DNA from: a virus
IMG/VR virus record: IMGVR_UViG_3300042384_000153
Location: 1 to 47,221 of that record
DNA length: 47,221 bases
Strand: one strand, 5' to 3'
How positions within the stretch are numbered: position 1 is the first letter of the stretch; every line of letters begins with the position of its first letter. A model generated the notes under the pieces. It saw nothing but the letters and a program-made list of their open reading frames with translations, searched no databases and was not told the DNA's origin. The position numbers were made by a program, and so were the translations under genes. This document shows positions 23,205-31,102 of this stretch, piece by piece.

Positions 23205-23212
23205 TATTTATG
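23205..23212 (-). promoter_or_regulatory. Late promoter element CATAAATA
   Basis: Precedes the 198-residue gene by 22 nt. Unlike the leaderless set, this leader contains a Shine-Dalgarno. Confidence 0.65.
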
Positions 23213-23226
23213 CTAATTTGACAACT

Positions 23227-23730
23227 TTACTTCTTAGTGTTGTTTAATAATATTTGCTTCAGTAGTTCATTTCGGTCAATGACTACGCCTTGCCCATCTT
23301 CTGCATCTAGCAACTTATCACCGTCATTTTTGTTAGCATCCTTGGCGGCCTGCTGATCTAAACGCATTTTTTTAAGTTGTAGATCAATAGTACGCATCTT
23401 GCGATCTAGTTTAGCTTGTTTAGCTGTAATAGCATGGCCTAGTAATGTGCCAGCAGTGGCTAATATGTGCCCACTAAAGCGTGCCTCTACATTCATACCC
23501 AAGTCAATTAAGTCTTGGAACTTTTCTTTAGCTAAGTCGCTTAGTTCATCAAGCTCTTTATCACCGACGTCCAAATCATGAACAAACGGTAAAGCAGCAT
23601 CAATTTTATCAATAGCAGTATCCACAGCTTCGATCATCTCACGATTTTCTTCAATGGTTGTTTCTGCTTCTTCTACTGTAGTTTCTTCCTCAGTAGGAAG
23701 GTTAAAAAGTTCGGATAGTTTTTGTGTCAT
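23227..23730 (-). CDS. 16: Terminase small subunit gp16 (probable)
   Basis: 167 residues, close to T4 gp16 (164). It is all-helical with an acidic N-terminus. The pattern DELSDLAKEKFQDLIDLGMNVEARFSGHILATAG, then HAITAK and a coiled-coil KLDRKMRTIDLQLKKMRLDQQ, matches proteins annotated as gp16 in T4-like marine phages. gp16 forms a ring that recognises DNA and regulates gp17. It is separated from gp17 by five genes rather than adjacent. TGTAAATA ends 8 nt before the ATG, so the message is leaderless or nearly so. Confidence 0.72.
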   Translation of the reverse strand: MTQKLSELFNLPTEEETTVEEAETTIEENREMIEAVDTAIDKIDAALPFVHDLDVGDKELDELSDLAKEKFQDLIDLGMNVEARFSGHILATAGTLLGHAITAKQAKLDRKMRTIDLQLKKMRLDQQAAKDANKNDGDKLLDAEDGQGVVIDRNELLKQILLNNTKK

Positions 23731-23738
23731 AGTAATAC

Positions 23739-23746
23739 TATTTACA
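23739..23746 (-). promoter_or_regulatory. Late-like element TGTAAATA upstream of gp16
   Basis: Lies 8 nt before the ATG at 23730. No ribosome binding site. Confidence 0.55.
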
Positions 23747-23756
23747 CTATTATAGA

Positions 23757-24188
23757 TTATCGTTTAAGATTTTTAAAGATATCGTATTCTGTGATTACAC
23801 GAAATCGTATATTGTTAGCACGACACCAGGCATCAGCAGCGGCCCACTTGGCCATATTAATAGCTACGCTTAGTTTATCGCGATAGCTTTTAGCTGATTC
23901 CATTGTAGTTTGTGTACTTGGTTTGATTTCTACTAGTTCTGTATGCTTACGTTGATTTTTGTCTACGTATACTACCAAAAAGTCAGGCACATAGATTGTT
24001 TGTTTACCGCTAACTGGATTAAAGTATGGGATCTGAATAGCTTCACTAGCCCAGCTAACTACAGCAGGATTATTATCACAGAAATTACAAAAAGTAAATT
24101 CCCAACTACTACGATACGTGGGTGACCTTTTACCTATGTACTTTTCTATGTTCTTTATTTGATATTTGCCGTTGGCGTATTTGCTCAT
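23757..24188 (-). CDS. 4: Head completion protein gp4
   Basis: 143 residues, near the length of T4 gp4. YRSSWEFTFCNFCDNNPAVVSWASE, then IPYFNPVSGKQTIYVPDFLV and LVEIKPS, is the gp4 signature and resembles a small PD-(D/E)xK nuclease-type core (PDF then EIK). gp4 is needed to finish DNA-filled heads before tail joining. It overlaps the previous gene's stop by 1 nt. Confidence 0.9.
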   Translation of the reverse strand: MSKYANGKYQIKNIEKYIGKRSPTYRSSWEFTFCNFCDNNPAVVSWASEAIQIPYFNPVSGKQTIYVPDFLVVYVDKNQRKHTELVEIKPSTQTTMESAKSYRDKLSVAINMAKWAAADAWCRANNIRFRVITEYDIFKNLKR

Positions 24189-24817
24189 TATGGTAAGATG
24201 GCACGTTGAATGTATTTGTTAGTTTTTGGGCTGTTGTTAATTCCTAATAGGCTAGTATTAACACGATCTAAATTCAAAAACATACATAGGTAAGCATTAA
24301 GTTCATTTTCTTCAAAATTGTATTGAACTTCATAATAATTGTATATAGGGTCTTCTATTTGAGGACCAGTAACTAACTCTGCCTTATATTTTGTAGAGGC
24401 TATTAGTCTATAGTTTTCAGTTAATTCATAAAACACATTTAATAGAGGGATATAAAACAACTGGCCTGCTGTATAGTTAGTTCTATCAGCATTAGCAGTT
24501 TGGTAAGAAGTATAACTACTAATAAACATTTCTGAATCAACAGGGGTTTTAACTTCAGTCTTTCTACCTGTTTTTAGGCGGCGCAATTCATCGATGATTG
24601 ACATAGGATCTACACCCCGTGTAGATGCTGTATAGACTACAGATGCTGCGAGCAATTTGCCTGTTTCTTTATCGCCAGTAAATGCCTGAAAGAATCCGAT
24701 TACAGCTTCGTTAGCATTAGGATCAATACTCACTTCTGATTTGAAAAAATTAGTAAAATAGTCATCTGTAACGTTGTTTACAGTAACAACGGGTAAATTT
24801 CCAACAACTGCGGCCAT
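24188..24817 (-). CDS. Conserved virion-region protein, 209 aa
   Basis: I recognise the pattern (FFQAFTGDKETGKLLAASVVYTA, VDPMSIIDELRRL, then a C-terminal NELNAYLCMFLNLDRVNTSLLG with a PKTNKYIQRAILP end) from unnamed T4-like marine phage proteins between gp4 and the tube genes. In T4 this slot holds gp53, a baseplate wedge protein, but sequence similarity to gp53 is not visible. Late expression as part of the tail operon. Confidence 0.72.
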   Translation of the reverse strand: MAAVVGNLPVVTVNNVTDDYFTNFFKSEVSIDPNANEAVIGFFQAFTGDKETGKLLAASVVYTASTRGVDPMSIIDELRRLKTGRKTEVKTPVDSEMFISSYTSYQTANADRTNYTAGQLFYIPLLNVFYELTENYRLIASTKYKAELVTGPQIEDPIYNYYEVQYNFEENELNAYLCMFLNLDRVNTSLLGINNSPKTNKYIQRAILP

Positions 24818-24826
24818 ATTTGATCC

Positions 24827-25927
24827 TTATAAATCTATTCTACCTAACCCAATCGACGGTATTAATGAATCCGCTGAATTCATATTAAGTACTTTATTGG
24901 CACTAGCGGCCTTGGGTATACCATAAATTGATGTAGATCTACCGTTTTGCGCTGATGCTTGAGTTGGTACAAATATTGTACTTTGTGTATTTTGCCCACG
25001 GATAACATCTTTTGCTAATTGATTAAATTCTTGGGTAGCAATAGTTTTAAGATTTGCTCCTTTAAAATTTGTACCCATTCTAGCCGCTGTTACTGCTGCT
25101 GTAGCAAAATTACCACTTTGTAAATTAGTAAGAATGCCGCCCACCCCTTCAACCAGGCCGCCGGGACCTAGTATACTTTGTGTACCCCCACCCAAAGCAG
25201 TCAGTGGACTAGGACTATTGTCATAGTGACCCATATTAAAGCCTCTAACTGTGCCATCAGTTACTGGACCGTACTCGTACTGTACAGCTTCGTACGCCAA
25301 TGACATCGAATGTTCTAGGGTATTATATTCACCTTGTTGGTGTTGCCCATGTTGAAAACTTGTAATAGTAGGATTTATCAATATATATGAACTAAAACTT
25401 TTTTGATGTAGGCTGTAAATTCTAATACTGTTTATATAATTTGGCGCATCCGTACCCAACGGAGTGTATCCCCACGAGGTTGCCTGACGTGTTGTGTATT
25501 TGTGAGCTTGATGATATAATTCCTCTGAGTGGTCAGAGTCTCTATAGTAATACGAATAATAGCCGTACCAAAAATTACGAACGATATCACTACTATCATC
25601 ATGAAACGTTAATGTTATTGGATCGTATGTAATTCTTTCTTGTATTATATTTTTTCTATTGTAGGCATTTAGTACTTTATTCTGTACTGTAAATTTCGGC
25701 AAGGTTGCTGTTTTTGCTAGTAGTCCTATTTCATACAATGTACTAGGATTGGCATTGTCTTGTTGGTAAATTTGAGGGTTAACATCAATGAACACATGGA
25801 ACATTGCCCCAGATTTTGGGCCCAAACGATACAAACCATCAACAAAGGTACGGGCTGCATGCTGATAATCTTTTAGATCAGTCCCGGTGCTTACCCCTTG
25901 AAAGAATTGGTTTAAAAAACCAGCCAT
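24827..25927 (-). CDS. Tail-tube-like protein, candidate baseplate-tube initiator or cap (gp54/gp48-like)
   Basis: 366 residues. Residues 1-220 carry a tube-like pattern (MFHVFIDV, then TLPKFTVQNKVLNAYNR, ITLTFHDD, a tyrosine-rich WYGYYSYYYR stretch and SLAYEAVQYEYG) similar to gp19-type folds. A 140-residue Gly/Ala/Asn-rich tail follows. Size fits T4 gp48 (364) or gp54 (320), tube-fold proteins that start the tail tube on the baseplate. The assignment is by pattern and position, not demonstrated. Confidence 0.55.
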   Translation of the reverse strand: MAGFLNQFFQGVSTGTDLKDYQHAARTFVDGLYRLGPKSGAMFHVFIDVNPQIYQQDNANPSTLYEIGLLAKTATLPKFTVQNKVLNAYNRKNIIQERITYDPITLTFHDDSSDIVRNFWYGYYSYYYRDSDHSEELYHQAHKYTTRQATSWGYTPLGTDAPNYINSIRIYSLHQKSFSSYILINPTITSFQHGQHQQGEYNTLEHSMSLAYEAVQYEYGPVTDGTVRGFNMGHYDNSPSPLTALGGGTQSILGPGGLVEGVGGILTNLQSGNFATAAVTAARMGTNFKGANLKTIATQEFNQLAKDVIRGQNTQSTIFVPTQASAQNGRSTSIYGIPKAASANKVLNMNSADSLIPSIGLGRIDL

Positions 25928-25959
25928 ATATTAATCCTGTTTATATTATTTATCGAGAT

Positions 25960-25987
25960 AAAAAAGCCCGGGTTTTAACCGGGCTTT
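25960..25987 (-). terminator. Rho-independent terminator behind gp19
   Basis: Stem AAAGCCCGG/CCGGGCTTT with a T-run on the minus strand, in the 85-nt gap after the tube gene. It probably attenuates transcription so gp19 is made in excess. Confidence 0.9.
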
Positions 25988-26012
25988 ACTATTATTATAT
26001 TTTTCGTCTGGA

Positions 26013-26654
26013 TTAACCAGTAATAGAACCTACGCCTTTGACTGATTTCACAGCTTCTTGACCTATCGCAAAGCCAACGCCATCTACTTTGCCTTCTTTG
26101 TACTGGATTGCGTTATCATAACGAATAGTTAGTTGGATTGTCATAGGGTCGTTTGAACTATATTCAGCATTAGCATAATCAACACTAGTCAAGAAACAAC
26201 CGTACATTTCCCACGTTTCTAATGTTAATGGAGTATCTGCTCCGTTGCCGCCGTCTAATACTTCAAACCGTGTTAAGAATTTATAGTCAACACCAGTAGC
26301 GGCGCTAGATTGTTCCATAAAGTCAAATTGTTTTTGTAGTTGCTCGCCAACACGACGAGTAACTTCGCCACCTGCATCATCGCGTAGTTGACAAGTAACT
26401 GTTTCCCAAGTTGGTTTACCAGCATAGTAAACTCTGCTGTTGTAAATTGGGATCTCGATAGGATCAAATGTTAGTGTTGGACGTTTAAAATCCATAACTT
26501 GTTTTGTTAGTTCAGTACTCGGTGAACTAACGCCAAAGCTCTCAAATGTCACGCGGAAGCGGAATTTAAGTTTAGGCATCAACAAACCTTGTGCGCTTGC
26601 GCTTTGGTTTGTACTCAACGGTACTGTAAATTTATTTAATGACGCTGTTGCCAT
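26013..26654 (-). CDS. 19: Tail tube protein gp19
   Basis: 213 residues (T4 gp19 is 163). FRFRVTFESFG, QVMDFKRPTLTFDPIEIPIYNSRVYYAGKPTWETVTCQLRDD and YDNAIQYKEG show the contractile-tail tube fold. Hexamers of gp19 stack inside the sheath. It is preceded by GCTAAATA and an AAAGGAA site, and is followed by a terminator, as expected for a highly expressed structural gene. Confidence 0.92.
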   Translation of the reverse strand: MATASLNKFTVPLSTNQSASAQGLLMPKLKFRFRVTFESFGVSSPSTELTKQVMDFKRPTLTFDPIEIPIYNSRVYYAGKPTWETVTCQLRDDAGGEVTRRVGEQLQKQFDFMEQSSAATGVDYKFLTRFEVLDGGNGADTPLTLETWEMYGCFLTSVDYANAEYSSNDPMTIQLTIRYDNAIQYKEGKVDGVGFAIGQEAVKSVKGVGSITG

Positions 26655-26672
26655 TTTGTTATTCCTTTTATA

Positions 26673-26711
26673 TATTTAGCCATTTTAGCAGATAATGGCG
26701 TGGCCATTATC
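26673..26711 (-). promoter_or_regulatory. gp18-gp19 intergenic: hairpin and late element
   Basis: The inverted repeat GATAATGG/CCATTATC (26691-26698 with 26704-26711, 5-nt loop) follows the sheath gene. GCTAAATA (26680-26673) lies before gp19. The hairpin has no T-run, so processing or partial termination is likelier than full termination. Confidence 0.55.
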
Positions 26712-26726
26712 TGCGTACTTAATTGA

Positions 26727-29700
26727 TTATAGTCCAGCAGCTATCTCGCCAGTACCTTTAATGCGAACTGGGATATAGATGAATTCGATTGCTTTAACTG
26801 GTTCAATAGCAATATCAACATACAACTCATTACGATCGATACGATCTGGTGTGTTGTTTGTTTCATCACATTGCACTACGTAGTCGTAGATACCACGTTT
26901 AGCAACTAAGTCATTTAACACTGCTTCGAATGATGATTTAACTTGATTACGTGTAATCGTGTCATTTGGTTCAAATATATACGGACGAGCAGTTTTATCA
27001 AGCACTAGACGTAAATAACAAACTAAACGGGCTACGTTAATACGATCTAACGCAGTAGTTGAACTAGCACGTGTTTTTTGACCGTATGCCACTAAACCAA
27101 CACCTGGTAATACTGTTAACGGGTTAACATTGTTTTCATACAATGTATCACGCAGGCCTACTGTTACGCCAATGCTCTTAAATGTAAAGTTATCAAGAAC
27201 ATCTACATAACCAATAGCTGTAATATTATCCAATACGCCACGACGCACACCTGCTGGAGCAAACCACGGATAGCTTTGATTGTCGCTACGGATAATAGCA
27301 CGTAACATTGCGTGGCTTGGAGGAACAACTACGCTGTTGCCGTCTAAGTTAGTAGCTAAACCACTTGGGTAGTAAACACCCAAGTATTCGCTACGACTTA
27401 CAAGACCAAATAAACCATTTTCAGCAGCTAAGCCGGCATTAGTGGCCCAATTAGTGATTTCTGTCGAGTTACTTTGTAACGTCATTGGACTATCACCAAT
27501 AACAAATGCTGTTTGTTTACGATCGTTATTTAAAGTAATCATGTTTTGAATTAGTTCTGGGTAACCCGGAGCACAAATTAAGTTAAATTCGACACGCTCT
27601 TCACGTACATTTGTACTTGATTCAACTGACGCTTTTAATGCTTCGACTACTGTATTACGTTGAGCAAATCCGCCAAAGTACGGAACACCTGTAGTAGTAT
27701 TAACACCACTATGAGTTACCCAAGTAGCCGCTACAAAATTAGCGCCAACACTTGCGTGGTCTGTTAAGTAATTACCCTCGAAACGTTTAACATTGAAACC
27801 GCTACGACGTGTATTAAACAATAGGCCGCCACGTGGTGATAATGCGTAATCAGGAGCATCACTGTCGATGTAAGATGAATTTAGTAAATCTGAAATTAGT
27901 GGTAAAGTATCAACGATCGGATCTTCTGTTCCATCAACACCCCAACGAACATCAGCAAATGTAATTCCGTTTGAACTAATTTGATCTGTGTTATCAACTA
28001 GATTCCATTCCGCGCCATCATAGCGATAAATTACAGGGAAAGCAAATAGGTTACTTGTATCAATCCACAAGTCACCAGCAACAATCGGATTACCATTACT
28101 TTGTACTGTAGGAGCAGAAGTACTAATAATAGGACCTGCTGAGTCAGTAGCAGTTAGATCATAACCACGAGCATCGTTATTTACTGTGCTATATCCTTTC
28201 CATCCTGCGCCATCATTAATCATAATATCTACTTCTGTAGCATCATTATAATACCATAATGTACCATTGTTTGGGTCGCTATATGGAGCAGATGAAGAGA
28301 ATGTGTAGGTTAGTGGAATAAATGGGCTTGCCAAATATTCTTTAGTGCCAACTAGTGTAACATTACTGTCATTATTCCAACCAGCAGTAGCTACGGTAGT
28401 TCCTGAGCCAACATCAGTAAGTCGAATAGTACCACCAGCTAGGTGTGTTAAACTAATTGCGCCAGTCGACTCTACGTTAGCTACTAGATTAGGCAAATTA
28501 GCGGCTAAAATATCTGCCACTAAACTCTGTGCTGTAGTACCGCTTAAATTGATAGTAGCACTTGATGTTGATACTGTACCCGGAACCGAAACTTCAATAG
28601 TAAGATCATGACTAGCGTTAAATGTTGGGCTAGTAGCTGTACCTGTAATTTTTAGTAAACCGGCCACGTCTTTTACATAGGCTGTAAATTTAGCTGTGTT
28701 GTTCTCTGCTGTGTCGTATCTTACATACACAGCACCTACTGAAATTTGTGTGCCGCCACCTGTTGGATCTAGTCCTAATATAGCAGCGTTATCATTTGCG
28801 TATAGCGGAGCACTAACTGAACCGAACGCAGAAGCAGAAGAATTGTATTGTTTAAATGCCCAATTGGCGCCGTTGCCAATTGCCGTTGTTTTAAACCATA
28901 CACTACCAGTTGGTCTTGGTAAAGCATCTGTAGCTAACCATGCTGGTGTATCGCGATAATCGCCATATTGGATTGTTGGTGTTGCTATAGTTTTACCTGA
29001 TATGTGAATATTAGCAGTAACTTCAGCAGTAGTAAACAATCCCAATTTAACAGCACAATCGGAAGTTAAATCTGATTTAATACGAACATTACCATCAGGT
29101 GTAGCTGAAACGTTACCTGTAGTAATAGCAGCCGCATTAGCACGAATTTCTAAGTAACCAGCAGCATCAACTGTAGCAATAACACCTTTAATGTGTGCGG
29201 CTGTAATATCTGCGGCTACATCTGCTACTGTTGTACCTGAAATAGCAACCTGAGCATTATTAATCCACAAAGCGTCACCAATTTGTAACGCAGTACCACC
29301 ACTAGGGATACTAGTACCTGTAATTGTTGATTGAGACAACTGCCATGGAGCAGAACCAACTAGTGTCCATGTATTGTCGTATCGTTTATAGTATAAAGGA
29401 TTTGTTCCGTCTGTACTATTAATAGCGTAGTCGCCAATAGCACCGTATGAACTAATTGGTGTTGCCCCTGACAAGTATGCTGTATCAGTAATAGGTGTAA
29501 CTGTAGTATTTGTAAATCCGCCAGTCGACGCATCGAATTCAAATAGACCTAGTGTAGTTAATGATTGATCTAACCAATAAACTCCATCAGATGGTTCTCC
29601 TGTTGGACGAACGCTTGTGCCTGTTAGTTGATTTAAATCAACATTAGCACGTTGTACATAAACACGATTGGCCACGCCCAATGCGCTGTAAGCGGCCAAT

Positions 29701-29978
29701 AAACCATATTCGTTAAGTTCACTAGCATTGATTGGGTTGCCATTCGCATCTAATTGGAATGATGGGTAACCAAATGTACTAATAAGTTCTCGTTGACTTG
29801 TAATAGTAATTAATTTATCAGAGTTAACTGTTGTAGTGCCCGTGGCTAGTGTGCCACTGGGATTAAATTTGTCTTGCGCTGTTGCAAGAAGAATTAAAGG
29901 TATAGTACCAGCTGCAGTTGGTTGGTATTGACTTTCGTCAGTAACTGTAACTTGTACGCCTGGGGAAATTAGTGCCAT
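26727..29978 (-). CDS. 18: Tail sheath protein gp18, greatly enlarged
   Basis: 1083 residues against 659 in T4. The N-terminus MALISPGVQVTVTDES and a conserved C-terminal half (SPRGGLLFNTRRSGFNVKRF, ATWVTHSGVN, then RNELYVDIAIEPVKAIEFIYIPVRI at the end) identify the contractile sheath. Between about residues 140 and 680 lie inserted, Thr/Ser/Ala-rich beta-type segments with WxxK-like repeats (PLYYKRYDNTW, PVIYRYDGAEWN), presumably surface domains. Expressed from AATAAATA (30019-30012) with AAAGGA before the ATG. Confidence 0.93.
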   Translation of the reverse strand: MALISPGVQVTVTDESQYQPTAAGTIPLILLATAQDKFNPSGTLATGTTTVNSDKLITITSQRELISTFGYPSFQLDANGNPINASELNEYGLLAAYSALGVANRVYVQRANVDLNQLTGTSVRPTGEPSDGVYWLDQSLTTLGLFEFDASTGGFTNTTVTPITDTAYLSGATPISSYGAIGDYAINSTDGTNPLYYKRYDNTWTLVGSAPWQLSQSTITGTSIPSGGTALQIGDALWINNAQVAISGTTVADVAADITAAHIKGVIATVDAAGYLEIRANAAAITTGNVSATPDGNVRIKSDLTSDCAVKLGLFTTAEVTANIHISGKTIATPTIQYGDYRDTPAWLATDALPRPTGSVWFKTTAIGNGANWAFKQYNSSASAFGSVSAPLYANDNAAILGLDPTGGGTQISVGAVYVRYDTAENNTAKFTAYVKDVAGLLKITGTATSPTFNASHDLTIEVSVPGTVSTSSATINLSGTTAQSLVADILAANLPNLVANVESTGAISLTHLAGGTIRLTDVGSGTTVATAGWNNDSNVTLVGTKEYLASPFIPLTYTFSSSAPYSDPNNGTLWYYNDATEVDIMINDGAGWKGYSTVNNDARGYDLTATDSAGPIISTSAPTVQSNGNPIVAGDLWIDTSNLFAFPVIYRYDGAEWNLVDNTDQISSNGITFADVRWGVDGTEDPIVDTLPLISDLLNSSYIDSDAPDYALSPRGGLLFNTRRSGFNVKRFEGNYLTDHASVGANFVAATWVTHSGVNTTTGVPYFGGFAQRNTVVEALKASVESSTNVREERVEFNLICAPGYPELIQNMITLNNDRKQTAFVIGDSPMTLQSNSTEITNWATNAGLAAENGLFGLVSRSEYLGVYYPSGLATNLDGNSVVVPPSHAMLRAIIRSDNQSYPWFAPAGVRRGVLDNITAIGYVDVLDNFTFKSIGVTVGLRDTLYENNVNPLTVLPGVGLVAYGQKTRASSTTALDRINVARLVCYLRLVLDKTARPYIFEPNDTITRNQVKSSFEAVLNDLVAKRGIYDYVVQCDETNNTPDRIDRNELYVDIAIEPVKAIEFIYIPVRIKGTGEIAAGL

Positions 29979-30011
29979 AGTATAGTATCCTTTTATAATA
30001 ATACTTTAAAC

Positions 30012-30019
30012 TATTTATT
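30012..30019 (-). promoter_or_regulatory. Late promoter element of the sheath gene
   Basis: AATAAATA lies about 33 nt upstream of the ATG, with AAAGGA in the leader. It shares a short divergent intergenic region with the plus-strand element at 30066-30073. Confidence 0.65.
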
Positions 30020-30065
30020 TTATATTATCAAAATCGGTGCTGTTAGGTGCCCTTTAAAAGGTTCA

Positions 30066-30073
30066 ACTAAATA
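30066..30073 (+). promoter_or_regulatory. Late-like element ACTAAATA, leaderless start
   Basis: Ends 5 nt before the ATG at 30079. No Shine-Dalgarno. Confidence 0.5.
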
Positions 30074-30078
30074 GATGT

Positions 30079-30429
30079 ATGCAATGGCGAAAATTATGTG
30101 AGGTTTGCGGCAAAAAACCCGCAGCGATCAACTATAAACGTGAAGGCGTAACCTATTATAGGACTCGTTGTGACAGTTGTATACGTAAAAAGAAAAATAA
30201 AGCCGCACCTGTGCCAAGTTGGCACAAGGCAGGTTACAAAAAGAAACCGCACTGTGAAAAGTGCGGCTTTAAGGCAAAATATAAAGAGCAACTATTTGTT
30301 TACTACACTGATGGTAATCTTAACAATAATAGTCTATCCAATTTAAGAACAATATGTGCCAACTGCCAATACGAAGTAGCTCGTGACGGGCTAGGCTGGC
30401 GCCAGGGCGACCTCGTTCCCGACTTTTAA
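30079..30429 (+). CDS. Zinc-ribbon protein with degenerate HNH-like fold
   Basis: 116 residues. Three or four zinc-knuckle CxxC pairs: CEVCG, CDSC, CEKCG and CANC. The end DGNLNNNSLSNLRTICANC follows the HNH pattern DGN-x-x-N-x-x-x-NL-x-x-LC-x-x-C, but the expected catalytic His ahead of DGN is replaced (FVYYTDGN). It may therefore be a DNA- or RNA-binding relic rather than a nuclease. Similar proteins are common in T4-like marine phages. It is isolated on the plus strand and overlaps the dNMP kinase gene end by 39 nt. Confidence 0.8.
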   Translation: MQWRKLCEVCGKKPAAINYKREGVTYYRTRCDSCIRKKKNKAAPVPSWHKAGYKKKPHCEKCGFKAKYKEQLFVYYTDGNLNNNSLSNLRTICANCQYEVARDGLGWRQGDLVPDF

Positions 30430-31053
30430 TAGTGCTTCTACCTGCGCATACAACTCTTCGATGGTTCCATCATTTTCAATAACTCGATCAAACTTACTGC
30501 CCACCCAACTGTACTCGCTGGCATGAACATTAGCTTTTTCTAATACATCCTTGCCTATTGCCCAGCCAATACGCTTCATTCCTTTATTATAGTTCTTAGC
30601 ATGCTCATACCATTCGGGTTCTACTCCACGTTTGACTCTAAGCACCTTAGCACCAATGTTTTTAAGGGCTTTAATTTCATTTGGAAAACGGCAGTCAGTA
30701 ATAACAATATCGTCTTTGCTGTTAAGTAGCCTATTTTCTAAGCTCGCTACCCACATATCATTGTGGAAGCCCCTACGTACTACTTCTGTGCCCCAATATT
30801 GTAAAATATATCGCGGTGTGATGTCTTGCTTTAAGCGAGCACTCCACCACTCGTCTCGAGTTTCTCGCCATTCTCTAGATTGTTTAGTACGGCCTTCTAA
30901 TAGCTCACGGTCCCATCCAAATATCACACTTATAGCATCTTTGAGGCTGTTAGCAAAGCTCTCGCGTTTGTAACCGTGGAAATTAACTAGATAATCGGCT
31001 ATAGTATCTTTGCCAGATCCCATAAAGCCGCAGATAGCGATGATAGAACTCAT
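30391..31053 (-). CDS. 1: Deoxynucleoside monophosphate kinase (gp1)
   Basis: 220 residues with P-loop GFMGSGKDT (residues 9-17), a QYWGTEVVR segment and an IVITDCRFPNE strand typical of T4 gene 1 dNMP kinases. It phosphorylates dNMPs to dNDPs for phage DNA synthesis. The start has TTAGGAG. It converges with and overlaps the HNH-like gene. Confidence 0.9.
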   Translation of the reverse strand: MSSIIAICGFMGSGKDTIADYLVNFHGYKRESFANSLKDAISVIFGWDRELLEGRTKQSREWRETRDEWWSARLKQDITPRYILQYWGTEVVRRGFHNDMWVASLENRLLNSKDDIVITDCRFPNEIKALKNIGAKVLRVKRGVEPEWYEHAKNYNKGMKRIGWAIGKDVLEKANVHASEYSWVGSKFDRVIENDGTIEELYAQVEALLKVGNEVALAPA

Positions 31054-31102
31054 AAAAACTCCTAATTGATATGTATATTTTATTACAAAAATATCACAAA
31101 GT

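Noticed and set aside
24188-24817. Assignment as gp53 baseplate wedge by position between gp4 and tail genes
   Set aside because: The sequence lacks the gp53 pattern I know; position alone is insufficient.
31075-31094. AT-only hairpin (ATATTTT/AAAATAT) upstream of the dNMP kinase gene
   Set aside because: Too weak and too AT-rich to call a terminator.
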